A DNA stretch of 64,000 bases from positions 124,001 through 188,000 of the forward strand of contig JAGQUT010000001.1 in assembly GCA_020438355.1 (NCBI GenBank), written 5' to 3'. The first letter of the stretch is position 1; each line of letters starts with the position of its first letter. The position numbers and the translations under genes were made by a program. Shown piece by piece: positions 1 through 9,959 of the stretch. A model generated the notes under the pieces. The model worked only from the letters and a program-made list of their open reading frames with translations, was not told the DNA's origin and ran no database searches. The stretch comes from Solirubrobacterales bacterium (GTDB taxonomy: Bacteria > Actinomycetota > Thermoleophilia > Solirubrobacterales > 70-9).

Positions 1-176
1 CCCGCCCAGATCGGTTTTCGGTACGAAGACGGTCTAGAATTCCTTGCCAGGCACGGTGTAACCGAGATAGCTACCTTCGAAGGTCGGGAAAGGACATCCC
101 GGCCGATTGGTGTTCTCGGGACCCCGAACACGCAACGAAAATCCATTTTTGGGGCCGGTGAGGCTCCGGGGGAACA

Positions 177-3100
177 ATGAATCAGGATGCGCTGCCCGAC
201 CGGACGTCGGGAAAGTACGGGGGCAATTGGTCCGATCGTTCGAAGGGCATGACGAGCAGGACTCTTGGTGGCCTGATCCTGGCTCTCCTCATGGTCCTTG
301 CCGTACCTTCATGGGCTGGAGCGGCTGGCGTGCCAGACATTTCGCTAGACAAGTCAACCTCCGGGACCGTGCTGCTCGGCGGCAACTCGACGGTGACCCT
401 CAGTGCGGCCAACCCGTCGGGTGAACCGACCGGATACAACCTGAGCTTTCGCGACGTGCTGCCGGCCGGCGTCAGTTACGTGTCGGGTTCGTCTCCCACC
501 GCCACTGGCGAACCACAAGTAATCGCCAACGCACCTTCAGCGGGCCAGACAACCCTGATCTGGTCGAACGTCGCGGATCTCACACCCAACTCGACCTTCG
601 AGTTCAGCTTCCAGGTTGCCAACGACCCGGGCCAGTTCAGCATCGGGGACAGCTACACCAATAACGCCGGGGCGTACCTGAACTGTGACCCCCGGTACGT
701 ACCCAAATTCAACGCCCAGGGTCAGCCCGTTCAGAGCGGCGGCAACCCGAACTGCTCCGGGATCCCACCCGAGACTTCCTACACCGGTTCTGCCACTGAC
801 AGCGCGAACACACAGATCAAGGCGATCGACATCGCCAAGTCGGAGCCTTCCCCGGAAGGGCAGCTGCTCCGCGGACTTCACGAGAACCAGACCGTCTACA
901 CCCTGACCGTGACCAACAATGAAGTCGATCCGGACGACAACGTCATGGTCGAGGATTACCTGCCGGCGGGTCTCGAGTTCCTCGGTTGCGGAACCCTCGA
1001 CAACACGACGGATGCCCCCACCAATCCCGGAAGCAGCGAGGAGTATCCGGGGTCGGGTCCGATCAACCCGGGTAACGCTCCAGCCGCACCGTTCTGCGTG
1101 AATCCGGATGTCGTCGAAACCGTCCTTGACCCGCCGGGCCTGCCCGCAGGCGTCTACACCCACGTGGTCTGGAACAACCTCGGCAACCTCGCGCCGTCCT
1201 CCCAGCTGCAGATCCAGTACGTCGCGGCGATCCCGATCAGGGAGAACACGATGAGCTGGTCCGGCCCTGTTCCGGCGACCAACGGTCCGCAGGGCTCCAA
1301 TCTCGACAACAACTCTGGCGCGGAAACCACCCACGGGCAGGGCCTGACCAATCACGCAACGGTAAGCGCCGACTACCAGGGTCCCGGCGGTCCAACCGCC
1401 GTCACCGATACGGAGAGCCACACCGTTGAGGGGGTTGACCTTCGAATCGTCAAGTCGGTCAGCCCCGGCAATCTTTCGGTCGGGCAGATCAGCACCTGGT
1501 CGCTCGACATCTCGACCAGCGAATACCGCTACTTCGAGGATGTCGTGGTCACCGACACTCTCGGCAACGGATACTGCCCGCTCGGTCCTGTCAATTACGA
1601 GCACACACCGCCTCCGGCAAGTATCGACTGCGACCCGGTTTCGGGTCAGAACCCGTCGGCACCTTACACGTCGGCGGAGGAGCAGGTAAACGGCACCTGG
1701 GAAATCAGCTGGGATTCCAGTACTGCGCCGGCTCTTGGAACCATCGAGCCGAACTCGGACCTGACGATCACATTTCCGACCCGGACCCGCGAGTACTACC
1801 AGCAGAACTTTCAGCCCTCGGCACCTGTGCTGGCCAATGACGACGGCGAGAACGCCGTAAACATCGAAGGTGCCGCATCGGTCATCTGTTCGCCGGGGCC
1901 GCCATCTCCCTGTCCTCCCCTTGACCCCGACCGCATCGACAGTGACTTCATCAACGGTACGGTTCTCCAAGACGATTCGAGCGCGACCCAGGTCGGCTCG
2001 GGGCCGACCATCAACAAGCAGGTCAGCCCGACCGTCAACGGCAACTGCGGCTCGCTGAACAACTACGCGAGCGGGGTGGTTCCGGTGGCCTCGCCCGGAG
2101 ACACCATCTGCTGGCGGCTGACCATGACCTTCCCGGCGACCCTGACGACAAAGGAGGTCCGGGTCGCCGACTTTTTCCCGCCCGGAACTTCGTACGTAAC
2201 AGGCAGCACGGTTGCCCTGCCGACCAACACGGTCACCATCGCCAATCCGTCGCCACCACAGCCGGAACTGATCGGCGACGTCGGACTGCGCTGGACCCTC
2301 GCCGACACCGGTGACGAGGTGTCGCCCGGAAAGGTCTTTGACGTGGTCTTCTCGACACAGGTCGAACGGACCGTCACCTCTTTCGACGGGGAGATCACGG
2401 CGAACCTGATGAAGGGCGTCTACAAAAACACGGACGGGGTCTCGTTCCCGCTGCGTGACGATGAGAACTTCGAACGCTCGCAGCCCGAGATCAGCCTGCT
2501 GAAGGGAGTTTTCAAGGTGGACGGCCAGCCGCCGGCAGGCAACCCGCCGAATACCGACGGCGTCGTGGTCGACGGAGGCCAGGACGTCACTTACCGCGTG
2601 GACATCACGAATGACGGATCGGTCAACTCAATCAACACACAGGTATGGGACATCCTCCCTCCGGAGGTCAGCTGTGCCGATCTGGTGCCTGCCTCCATTT
2701 CGAACGGAGGCACCTGCAACGTGTTGCAGGACAGGATCGAGTGGTCTGGTCTGACCGTGCCGGCCCCGGGTTCATTGACCCTCACGTACACGGTCGAGAT
2801 CCCGGACGAACTCAGCGGAGGCGACGTGCTCGTGAACAACGCCGGTGTGCGTCAGTTCGCGTCGAGCAGCGGCTCGGGTCCTTACGTCCAGATCCCGGAG
2901 GAGAACATCGATCCGACCCAGGATCCGAGCGCGAACGCGCCGGCTGCCGATGACCCTTCGAACGTCGTGATCGAGAGCTCAGTGCTGGTCAAGACCCGCT
3001 CCACCCAGATAACCCAGCCCGGCAACAACGCGGGAACCCAGGCCACGATCGGTGAACAGATCAATTACACGGTCACGGCGACGATCCCCGAGGGCACCAG

Positions 3101-6100
3101 TCTCTACGGTTCCAACACTGCTCTAGTCGACAATGTGAGCCCCCGCCTCGCCGTGGTTCCGGCCTCGGCTGCCGCGACGCTGAATACCGGTAGTGGCCCG
3201 GTTTCCCTCCCGACCGGGGGGCTGGCCCTGACCCAGACCGGCAACAGCATTCGCATCACCTTCCCCAATCCGTACAGAAACCCGGAGGGTAGCGGCGACG
3301 ACACGATCATCCTGACCTTCGCGGCGGTCGTCAGGGATCTCTCCACTCTGAACTACGCCCACGGGACCTCGACTCAGTACACGGTCCCGAATACGGCGAC
3401 CCTCAACTGGCAAAACGCGGCCGGTGCGAATCGAAGCGCATCCGGTTCGATCAGCACGACTCTGGTCGAACCCCGGATTTCGATCAACAAGACTGGTGAC
3501 ACCCCCGGGCCGGTCTCCCCGAATGACCAGATCCAGTACACGCTCCAGGTCTCTAATGCGTCGGGAACCAGGTTCTCGACCGCGAATGACACTGTGGTGA
3601 CCGACGTGGTGCCGGTCGGACTTTCTCCCTCAAATGGTGGTGTTCCGGTGCCGGACGGAGGCACTGTGAACCCCGACGGAGGCGTCTGGAACCTTTCCAC
3701 TCGCACTATCACCTGGCCTTCGATTTCGACCATCTCGCCCGGGGCCAGCACCACGCTGACCTATCAGGCGGTGGTTGACGACCCCGCTGTCGGGTCGGAC
3801 ATCCTCGTCAACGAGGCCGTGGCAGAGACGACGTCGATGCCGGGGACACCGGACGTCGAGAGGACCGCGGCGAGCGACGTGCCCGGTTACCGTGCCCAGG
3901 ATTCCTATCCTCTCGAGGTCGCCTCACCCTCGATCGTGAAGACCGGGCTGCCGCTTCAGGCCACGATCGGCGAGCACATCGAGGTCACTATCTACGCCTC
4001 GATCAGTGCCAACCTTACGAACTACGACGGTGTGGTCGAAGACGATCTTCCCAACGGGCTCATTTTCGACGAATACGTGAGTGCCGAGTGCGTGACGGGC
4101 TGTCCGGGCCCGGTGACCTTTCAGACTCTCACCCCCGTGCCGAACGGCAACGGCCAGCGGATCGGCTGGTGGATAGGGGACGTTCTCGCCGCTTCGGAGA
4201 ACCGGATGGTTGCCCTCACCTATCGGGCATATGTGGCCGACGAATATCTGCCGAGCGGACCGAAGGTGGTTCAAGGCGACAGCCTGGTCAACGAGGCAAC
4301 CCTGCTCTACAACCTCACCGACAAGATCGTCGTACCTCCGACCACTCCACCGGATCCAGCGGACTTCGACCGGGAACTCTCGGACACTCACACCACGACG
4401 GTGATCGAACCTGAACTGGTGCTGGACAAGAGCGTCTCCGGTGACAACGACAACGACGACGTTCGCAACACGGAGCCGGGCGACAGCTACACGTACTCCG
4501 TTTCGATCACCAATAACGGGGACTCGCCTGCCTTCGATGTCTCGGTCCACGACGAGCCGGACGTAGAACTCACCAACGTCCAGGTCGCACTCGACCCGGA
4601 CTGGGAGGTCACCAAGGAATGGTCCGAAGCTGACCGGACGATCCGGTGGTTCATTCCCGGGCCGATCCAGCCCGGAGAAACAGTAACCCTGACCTACACC
4701 GCCGACCTGGTGCCTTCGGCCCAGCTCTCCAACCTCCAGCAGGTCGAGAACACGGCTGACCTGCCCTCATACTGGGGCGTAACGGCCGGCGAACGAGAGG
4801 ACCCCGCAAACGCCGACGTGGTCTACCGCGAGTATCAGGGGAACAGCGACTCGGTCACCCTGATCGTGCTGATTCCGCAGCTCGATCTCGTCAAGACGAC
4901 GGGCTTGTCCGGGTTCCCGGATACCGGTCCGGCCCAGACGGAGACACCCTTCCCGTGGCGGGTCGTGATCACCAACCCGAACACCGGCAGTCATCTCCTC
5001 GATGTTGATCTTGAGGACACCCTGCCGCCAAACTGGACCTACGTTCCGGGCAGCGCGCAGATAACTGGCACGGGCACCCTCACTCCGGGCGGCCAGGTCG
5101 AGCCGGTCGTCACCTCGTCACCGACCGGAGACCTGCTCAGCTGGACTGACATCGCTGACCTCCAGGGCGTCCAGAACGCGGTGGTGAGCTTCAACGCCAT
5201 TCCCGAGCCGGAAGCCGCAGTCAATCCCGGTTTGTCCAACCCTCACGTCAATTCGGCTTCCGGGACCGGTGAGGACACTTCCGGGGCCACGGCATCCGCG
5301 AGCGGCCCCTACAACGGCTCGGATGACGCGACTGCGAGCCTCGAGACCCCTGTCACCGACCTTCAGATCACCAAGGTCGCTGATGACCCGACTCCGACAG
5401 CAGGCACCGACACCACCTGGACCCTGGTGGTCAGGAACAACGGCCCAAAGGTTTCCCCGACCGTTCAGGTGAGTGATGTCATCCCGCCAGGCCTGACCTA
5501 CGTGAATGCGGTCACCGAACAGGGAACCTGTCAGGAAAGCCCGGTCAGCACGATGTTCTGCGAGATCGGCCTGATGAACGTCGGGGAGGAAGTCGAGATC
5601 AACTTGACCACGACGGTCGGTCCGGGAATGCAGGGCCAGACGATCATCAACGGTGCGACAGTCTCGGATCCGAACATCATCGATTCGGATCCGCTCAACA
5701 ACTACTCCGAAGATCAGATCATCCCGGCCGAAAGCGCCGACGTCGCGATCGAGAAGACCGTCGGTACTCCGCTCGTGGCGGGCCAGACTGGCACCTACGA
5801 GTTGCTGATCACCAATGCCGGACCCAGTGTCGCTCGTGACGTGACTGTCTCCGACACCCTGCCGGACGGACTGACCTTTGTTGATGCGGTGGTGCCGGAT
5901 GCGACGTGCAGCGGTTCCGGCCAGGAATTCAGCTGCAGCCTCGGTGACATCGGACCCGGTGGGCAGGTCACGATCCTGGTGACCGTGAACGTCATCGAGG
6001 GCGGCGAGTACACGAACTGCGCAACGGCCGGCAGTCCGACACCCGACCCCGATCCGTCGAACAACGAATCCTGCGTCACGACAGACGCCTCCAACACCGA

Positions 6101-7055
6101 CCTGGCGATCCAGAAGACGGGCCCCGACTTCTTCCCCGAAGGCAAGAACCGGAACTACACCCTGCTGGTAACCAACGTCGGCTCGCAGCCATCAGGGGGA
6201 ACGGTCACCGTGACCGACAGGATCCCGGGCGTGCTCGAGCCTCTGGCGGCTTTCGGCGAGGGGTGGGGCTGCGGGATCAGTGGCCAGGACGTGACCTGTG
6301 TGAGAACTGATTCCCTTGCTCCGGGTGATTCCTTCCCGCTGATAACCATCCGGGTCCGCGCTCGGGAGAACCTGCTGTTCCGTTCGATCTCGAACACCGG
6401 GCGGGTCCACATGCCGGGCGATCCGAACCCGGACAATGACTTCGACACTGTGACGACCAAGAAGGGCGCGGTCTGCCTCAACGGTTCGATCAGCCTCAAG
6501 CCCGGGTTCGTCTGGGTGGGCGACCGCACGACGGTAACCCTGACCCTGCGTTCAAAGGGCGGTGCCCCGGCCACCGGCCTGCCGGTCCGGCTGAAAGGCA
6601 ACGGCAAGGGTGGAGCTTCGAAGCAGACGAGAACCCTTACGACCGATTCGAAGGGAACGGCGAAGTTCACCATCCGGGCTGTGACGCCGGAAGCCCGCTG
6701 GACGCTCAGCGTGCCCCAGTGCAACCTGAAGAAGAAGATCGGTCCGAAGCGCCAGGAGACATGCCGCGAGATGATCGTGAACCCCAGGACAGTCGAAAGC
6801 GGCAAGTTCGGCCTGATCACCGCGAGGCTGCGGGTGCCGACCGGCCGTCCGGCGATCGGTGTGACGGTGATCGCCAAGGGTCAGGGCACCGGGGATTCGG
6901 ACCGGACCGATAACAAGGGCGTAGCCAGGCTCAGAGTCAAGCCCGTCTCGGGAGGGTTCATCTCCGTCACAGCACCTAACGCAACGAAGTGTCGCCTCCG
7001 GGTTGGCGTCCTTGACAGTGACGCCGCAGCTACCGGTAACCAGCTGACGGGCTGA
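177..7055 (+). CDS. Giant secreted DUF11-repeat surface protein
   Basis: This 2292-residue protein is probably an exported adhesin-like or S-layer-like surface protein. A hydrophobic segment (about residues 31-50, ending near AGAAG) acts as a signal peptide. I count about 13 DUF11-type beta-sandwich units, each opening with a pattern such as LxIxKTV..P, then YTLxVTNxG, V.DxLPxGLxFV and NTA.V. The last about 200 residues look like two Big-1/invasin-like Ig domains, each with Cys residues (for example QETCREMIVNP). No LPXTG motif or C-terminal membrane helix is visible, so the mode of anchoring is unknown. The ATG at 177 has GGGGGA just upstream. An ATG at 249 would give a more compact signal peptide but has GAAGGG only 1 nt away. 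The 176 bases upstream hold no gene I can support. An L,D-transpeptidase follows 7 bp downstream, so wall attachment or co-function is possible. The family assignment is firm; the function is inferred. Confidence 0.85.
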   Translation: MNQDALPDRTSGKYGGNWSDRSKGMTSRTLGGLILALLMVLAVPSWAGAAGVPDISLDKSTSGTVLLGGNSTVTLSAANPSGEPTGYNLSFRDVLPAGVSYVSGSSPTATGEPQVIANAPSAGQTTLIWSNVADLTPNSTFEFSFQVANDPGQFSIGDSYTNNAGAYLNCDPRYVPKFNAQGQPVQSGGNPNCSGIPPETSYTGSATDSANTQIKAIDIAKSEPSPEGQLLRGLHENQTVYTLTVTNNEVDPDDNVMVEDYLPAGLEFLGCGTLDNTTDAPTNPGSSEEYPGSGPINPGNAPAAPFCVNPDVVETVLDPPGLPAGVYTHVVWNNLGNLAPSSQLQIQYVAAIPIRENTMSWSGPVPATNGPQGSNLDNNSGAETTHGQGLTNHATVSADYQGPGGPTAVTDTESHTVEGVDLRIVKSVSPGNLSVGQISTWSLDISTSEYRYFEDVVVTDTLGNGYCPLGPVNYEHTPPPASIDCDPVSGQNPSAPYTSAEEQVNGTWEISWDSSTAPALGTIEPNSDLTITFPTRTREYYQQNFQPSAPVLANDDGENAVNIEGAASVICSPGPPSPCPPLDPDRIDSDFINGTVLQDDSSATQVGSGPTINKQVSPTVNGNCGSLNNYASGVVPVASPGDTICWRLTMTFPATLTTKEVRVADFFPPGTSYVTGSTVALPTNTVTIANPSPPQPELIGDVGLRWTLADTGDEVSPGKVFDVVFSTQVERTVTSFDGEITANLMKGVYKNTDGVSFPLRDDENFERSQPEISLLKGVFKVDGQPPAGNPPNTDGVVVDGGQDVTYRVDITNDGSVNSINTQVWDILPPEVSCADLVPASISNGGTCNVLQDRIEWSGLTVPAPGSLTLTYTVEIPDELSGGDVLVNNAGVRQFASSSGSGPYVQIPEENIDPTQDPSANAPAADDPSNVVIESSVLVKTRSTQITQPGNNAGTQATIGEQINYTVTATIPEGTSLYGSNTALVDNVSPRLAVVPASAAATLNTGSGPVSLPTGGLALTQTGNSIRITFPNPYRNPEGSGDDTIILTFAAVVRDLSTLNYAHGTSTQYTVPNTATLNWQNAAGANRSASGSISTTLVEPRISINKTGDTPGPVSPNDQIQYTLQVSNASGTRFSTANDTVVTDVVPVGLSPSNGGVPVPDGGTVNPDGGVWNLSTRTITWPSISTISPGASTTLTYQAVVDDPAVGSDILVNEAVAETTSMPGTPDVERTAASDVPGYRAQDSYPLEVASPSIVKTGLPLQATIGEHIEVTIYASISANLTNYDGVVEDDLPNGLIFDEYVSAECVTGCPGPVTFQTLTPVPNGNGQRIGWWIGDVLAASENRMVALTYRAYVADEYLPSGPKVVQGDSLVNEATLLYNLTDKIVVPPTTPPDPADFDRELSDTHTTTVIEPELVLDKSVSGDNDNDDVRNTEPGDSYTYSVSITNNGDSPAFDVSVHDEPDVELTNVQVALDPDWEVTKEWSEADRTIRWFIPGPIQPGETVTLTYTADLVPSAQLSNLQQVENTADLPSYWGVTAGEREDPANADVVYREYQGNSDSVTLIVLIPQLDLVKTTGLSGFPDTGPAQTETPFPWRVVITNPNTGSHLLDVDLEDTLPPNWTYVPGSAQITGTGTLTPGGQVEPVVTSSPTGDLLSWTDIADLQGVQNAVVSFNAIPEPEAAVNPGLSNPHVNSASGTGEDTSGATASASGPYNGSDDATASLETPVTDLQITKVADDPTPTAGTDTTWTLVVRNNGPKVSPTVQVSDVIPPGLTYVNAVTEQGTCQESPVSTMFCEIGLMNVGEEVEINLTTTVGPGMQGQTIINGATVSDPNIIDSDPLNNYSEDQIIPAESADVAIEKTVGTPLVAGQTGTYELLITNAGPSVARDVTVSDTLPDGLTFVDAVVPDATCSGSGQEFSCSLGDIGPGGQVTILVTVNVIEGGEYTNCATAGSPTPDPDPSNNESCVTTDASNTDLAIQKTGPDFFPEGKNRNYTLLVTNVGSQPSGGTVTVTDRIPGVLEPLAAFGEGWGCGISGQDVTCVRTDSLAPGDSFPLITIRVRARENLLFRSISNTGRVHMPGDPNPDNDFDTVTTKKGAVCLNGSISLKPGFVWVGDRTTVTLTLRSKGGAPATGLPVRLKGNGKGGASKQTRTLTTDSKGTAKFTIRAVTPEARWTLSVPQCNLKKKIGPKRQETCREMIVNPRTVESGKFGLITARLRVPTGRPAIGVTVIAKGQGTGDSDRTDNKGVARLRVKPVSGGFISVTAPNATKCRLRVGVLDSDAAATGNQLTG

Positions 7056-7062
7056 TCACGGG

Positions 7063-7779
7063 GTGATTCGGGTGACCAGAGTTCTCAGGCTGGCCCTGGT
7101 GCCCTTGTTGGTTCTGGTTGGCGGCATCTCGCCAGGAATCGCTTCTGGCGCACCGGATCGTGAACGCATGGCGTTGCCCGCCGTCGGCGAGGCCCTTGCC
7201 CCGAGGATCGCCGTCCGGGAGAGACCAAAACCGGAGGCGCCCGTACGGGCAGTGATGAAGGCATTCCGGTGGGACTTCCGGCCCACCGTCTTCTTCGCGA
7301 TTGACCGCCACGGGTCCGGCTCCCGGGAGTGGCTCAAGGTTCGGATACCTGGGCGACCCAACGGAAGGACCGGGTGGGTCAGGGGTTCACGGGTCAGGCT
7401 CCTCAGGTCGGCTGGACCACTTCACATACTCGTCGACCGGAGCGAGCGGCGCCTGACTCTCTTCCGCAGCGGCAGAGTCGTGATGAAGGCTCGAGTGGCG
7501 GTTGGCACCGCGGACGCACCGACCCCGCTGGGTCAGTTCTATCTGACCGCATCCTTCCGGCCCAATGACGACTTCCTCGGACCGTGGGCGTTCGAGACGA
7601 GTGCATACGCGGCGATCACCGACTGGCCTCGAGGAGGCATCGTCGGTCTGCACGGCACCAGTGAGGGCTGGTCGGTCGGTAAGGCTGCCAGCCACGGATG
7701 CCTGCGCGTACACAACCGGGTGATCATCGCTCTCAGGGAGCGGGTCCGGCCCGGTACACCCCTGCGCATCCGGGCATGA
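7063..7779 (+). CDS. L,D-transpeptidase (YkuD family), secreted
   Basis: This is a 238-residue peptidoglycan cross-linking enzyme that forms 3-3 (mDAP-mDAP) bridges or attaches proteins to the wall outside the membrane. It has an N-terminal signal segment (LRLALVPLLVLVGG), then an SH3-like stretch at about residues 45-110 (RERPKPEAPVRAV ... TGWVRGSRVRLL). The C-terminal YkuD catalytic domain has the HGT...SHGCLRVHN signature with the catalytic Cys in SHGC. The GTG at 7063 lies 7 bp after the giant surface protein, which suggests one transcription unit; a second in-frame GTG at 7072 is possible. The length is normal for single-domain YkuD enzymes. Confidence 0.9.
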   Translation: MIRVTRVLRLALVPLLVLVGGISPGIASGAPDRERMALPAVGEALAPRIAVRERPKPEAPVRAVMKAFRWDFRPTVFFAIDRHGSGSREWLKVRIPGRPNGRTGWVRGSRVRLLRSAGPLHILVDRSERRLTLFRSGRVVMKARVAVGTADAPTPLGQFYLTASFRPNDDFLGPWAFETSAYAAITDWPRGGIVGLHGTSEGWSVGKAASHGCLRVHNRVIIALRERVRPGTPLRIRA

Positions 7780-7819
7780 GCCATCATCGGGCGCACCGAT
7801 CCTGCGACTATCAGGGTCC

Positions 7820-8281
7820 ATGTCAATAAGCGTCGGAATCGGATATGACAGTCACCGCTTCGCCGAGGGCAGGAAACTGATCCTGGGCGGGGTCGAGGTT
7901 CCCTACGAAAAGGGTTTGAGCGGCCATTCGGACGCCGACGTCCTGACCCATGCCGTGATCGACGCGATACTGGGCGCGGCCGGCCTGGGGGACATCGGAG
8001 AGGTGTTTCCAGACACCGACCCGGCCTGGGAGGGCGCGGACTCGATCGGGCTCCTGAGCACTGTTATCGGGATGCTTCGCGGTCCGGTACTGAATGTCGA
8101 CGCAACCCTGATCTGCGAGCAGCCGAAGCTCGGACCTTTCCGTCCGTCGATGGTCTCCCGCCTCGGAGAGGCAACCGGCGGAAGGATCAGCGTCAAGGCC
8201 ACCACCAACGAGCAGATGGGGTGGATCGGCCGCGGCGAGGGCATCGCCTGCATGGCTGTTGCCACGGTTGATCTCGACTAG
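7820..8281 (+). CDS. ispF: 2-C-methyl-D-erythritol 2,4-cyclodiphosphate synthase
   Basis: IspF cyclises CDP-ME 2-phosphate to MEcPP with release of CMP in the cytosolic MEP isoprenoid pathway. The 153 residues are the usual full length. The metal ligands are visible as D10 and H12 (GYDSHRF) and H44 (in ADVLTHAVIDAILGAAGLGD). The FPDTDP motif and a C-terminal KATTNEQMGWIGRGEGIA segment are also typical. IspD is not in the window. It begins the block ispF - ligase - coiled coil - cysS - rlmB - sigma factor, which parallels the Firmicute ispF..cysS-rlmB-sigH order. Confidence 0.96.
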   Translation: MSISVGIGYDSHRFAEGRKLILGGVEVPYEKGLSGHSDADVLTHAVIDAILGAAGLGDIGEVFPDTDPAWEGADSIGLLSTVIGMLRGPVLNVDATLICEQPKLGPFRPSMVSRLGEATGGRISVKATTNEQMGWIGRGEGIACMAVATVDLD

Positions 8282-8293
8282 AGTCTGGCCGCA

Positions 8294-9913
8294 ATGAATC
8301 CAGTCAAGACCGTCGTTGAATCAGTTTCGAACAAGGGATTCGAGCTGAGGACCCTTCACAAGGCCGGAGTGATCGGCGGCCTCGGCCCCACAGCCATTCC
8401 GGTTGCCGCTTCGGCACTTCTCCGGGGCGGCACCACGCCGGCTACGGCGATCCGGGTGGCTGCCGCAAAGCACGGTGACCGCACATATCTGGTCGACGAA
8501 AAGGGTTCGCTGACCTTCTCGGAAGTGCACCGGCGAAGCAACGCGCTGGCCCACGCCTTTAAGGGTCTCGGGATCGGCGCAGGCGACGGCCTGGCGATCA
8601 TGTGCCGTAACCACCGCGGCTTCGTCGAGAGCAATCTCGCCGGCTGGAAGCTGGGTGCGAACGTGATCCTGCTCAACACGATGTTTTCCGGGCCCCAGCT
8701 TGCGGACGTGATCGAGCGGGAAGGCGCGAAGGTCGTGGTCCTCGACCAGGAATTCGAAGACCTTCTTTCAGGCATTCCGGAAGGGGTCGGCCATGTCTGC
8801 GGGTTTGAGGACGAGCCGGGAACATCCGGAATCCCCAGCCTCGATGACCTGATCGCCTCGAACGACGATTCCGAGCTTCCCTGGCCAAGCGAGAAGGGCC
8901 GGAACATCATTCTCACCTCGGGAACGACTGGCACCCCGAAGGGGGCGCAGAGGCCGGCACCGAGCGGCCTGTCCGTGATGGTGGGCCTGCTTGACCGCAT
9001 CCCGCACTTCTCGGGAGAGACGATCGTCGTGGCCGCGCCGCTCTTTCACTCCTGGGGATACCTGAACTCGATCATCGGCACCTCCGTAGGCGCGAGACTC
9101 GTCCTCCAGCGACGGTTCAAGCCCGCCCAGACGATGGAACTCGTCGACGAGTTCGACGCAGACGTACTGGTTGCGGTTCCGGTCATGCTGCAGCGGATCC
9201 TCGAGCTCGACGAGGAAACCAGCCGCGATTTCCGGGCCGACCATCTGAAGATCGTGACCCTCTCGGGCTCGGCGCTCCCCGGCGGGCTCGCCACGGAATG
9301 GATGGACCGGTACGGCGACAACATCTACAACTTCTACGGGTCGACCGAGGTAGCAATGGGATCGATCGCAACCCCTGAAGACCTTCGCTTCGACCCCTCT
9401 ACGGCGGGCCGGCCGCCCTACGGAACGAGCGTGCGGCTGGTCGACGATTTCGGCGAGGACGTGCCGCAGGGCCAGACCGGCCGCATCTTCATCCGCAACG
9501 AAATGACTTTCGACGGGTACACCGGGGGTGGCAACAAGGAAAACCTGGATGGCTACCTGTCCAGCGGTGACGTCGGCCATTTCGACGCCGGGGGCCGCCT
9601 GTACATAGACGGCCGGGATGACGAAATGATCATCTCTGGCGGCGAGAACGTGTTTCCGGCCGAAGTCGAAGACCTGATCTCTGGCCACGAAAAGGTAGTC
9701 GAGGCGGCAGTGATCGGCGTCGAGGACGAGAAGTTCGGCCAGGCCCTCCGCGCGTATGTCGTGACCCGCACCGAGGTCTCGATGGATGAGGAGACTGTCC
9801 GGTCGTTCGTCAAGGCCAACCTTGCTTCGTACAAGGCTCCTCGTGACGTGATCTTCCTGCCGGAATTGCCTCGCAACGCGACCGGCAAGATTCTCAAGCG
9901 CGAACTTCAGTAG
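8294..9913 (+). CDS. AMP-binding acyl-CoA ligase (FadD-like)
   Basis: This 539-residue adenylate-forming enzyme probably activates a carboxylic acid, likely a fatty acid, to its CoA thioester through an acyl-AMP. The P-loop-like A3 motif is TSGTTGTPKG, followed by YNFYGSTE (A5), a GD-containing A7/A8 region (SSGDVGHFDAGG, DGRDDEMIISGGENVFP) and the C-terminal catalytic Lys in PRNATGKILKREL. The N-terminal region (GGLGPTAIPVAASALLRGG) resembles FadD2/FadD12-like actinobacterial members. It starts 12 bp after ispF, so it is probably co-transcribed, although the pathways are unrelated. The substrate cannot be read from sequence. Confidence 0.88.
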   Translation: MNPVKTVVESVSNKGFELRTLHKAGVIGGLGPTAIPVAASALLRGGTTPATAIRVAAAKHGDRTYLVDEKGSLTFSEVHRRSNALAHAFKGLGIGAGDGLAIMCRNHRGFVESNLAGWKLGANVILLNTMFSGPQLADVIEREGAKVVVLDQEFEDLLSGIPEGVGHVCGFEDEPGTSGIPSLDDLIASNDDSELPWPSEKGRNIILTSGTTGTPKGAQRPAPSGLSVMVGLLDRIPHFSGETIVVAAPLFHSWGYLNSIIGTSVGARLVLQRRFKPAQTMELVDEFDADVLVAVPVMLQRILELDEETSRDFRADHLKIVTLSGSALPGGLATEWMDRYGDNIYNFYGSTEVAMGSIATPEDLRFDPSTAGRPPYGTSVRLVDDFGEDVPQGQTGRIFIRNEMTFDGYTGGGNKENLDGYLSSGDVGHFDAGGRLYIDGRDDEMIISGGENVFPAEVEDLISGHEKVVEAAVIGVEDEKFGQALRAYVVTRTEVSMDEETVRSFVKANLASYKAPRDVIFLPELPRNATGKILKRELQ

Positions 9914-9959
9914 CTGGAATCAGCGATCTTGCCGCACTAGTAGTAGTTTTCAGGCGACG

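Noticed and set aside
120-176. Possible c-di-AMP (ydaO-type) riboswitch before the DUF11 gene
   Set aside because: Only a GGGGGAAC string resembles the family; the rest of the conserved core is absent, and the start codon follows at once.
537-1970. Long antisense reading frame (477 codons) inside the DUF11 gene
   Set aside because: It is on the opposite strand of a clear repeat protein, is Arg/Val-rich and lacks any family motif; high GC makes such antisense frames common.
177-7055. DUF11 repeats as a DNA repeat array or CRISPR
   Set aside because: The repetition is at protein level only, with diverged DNA and no regularly spaced identical repeats; there are no cas genes.
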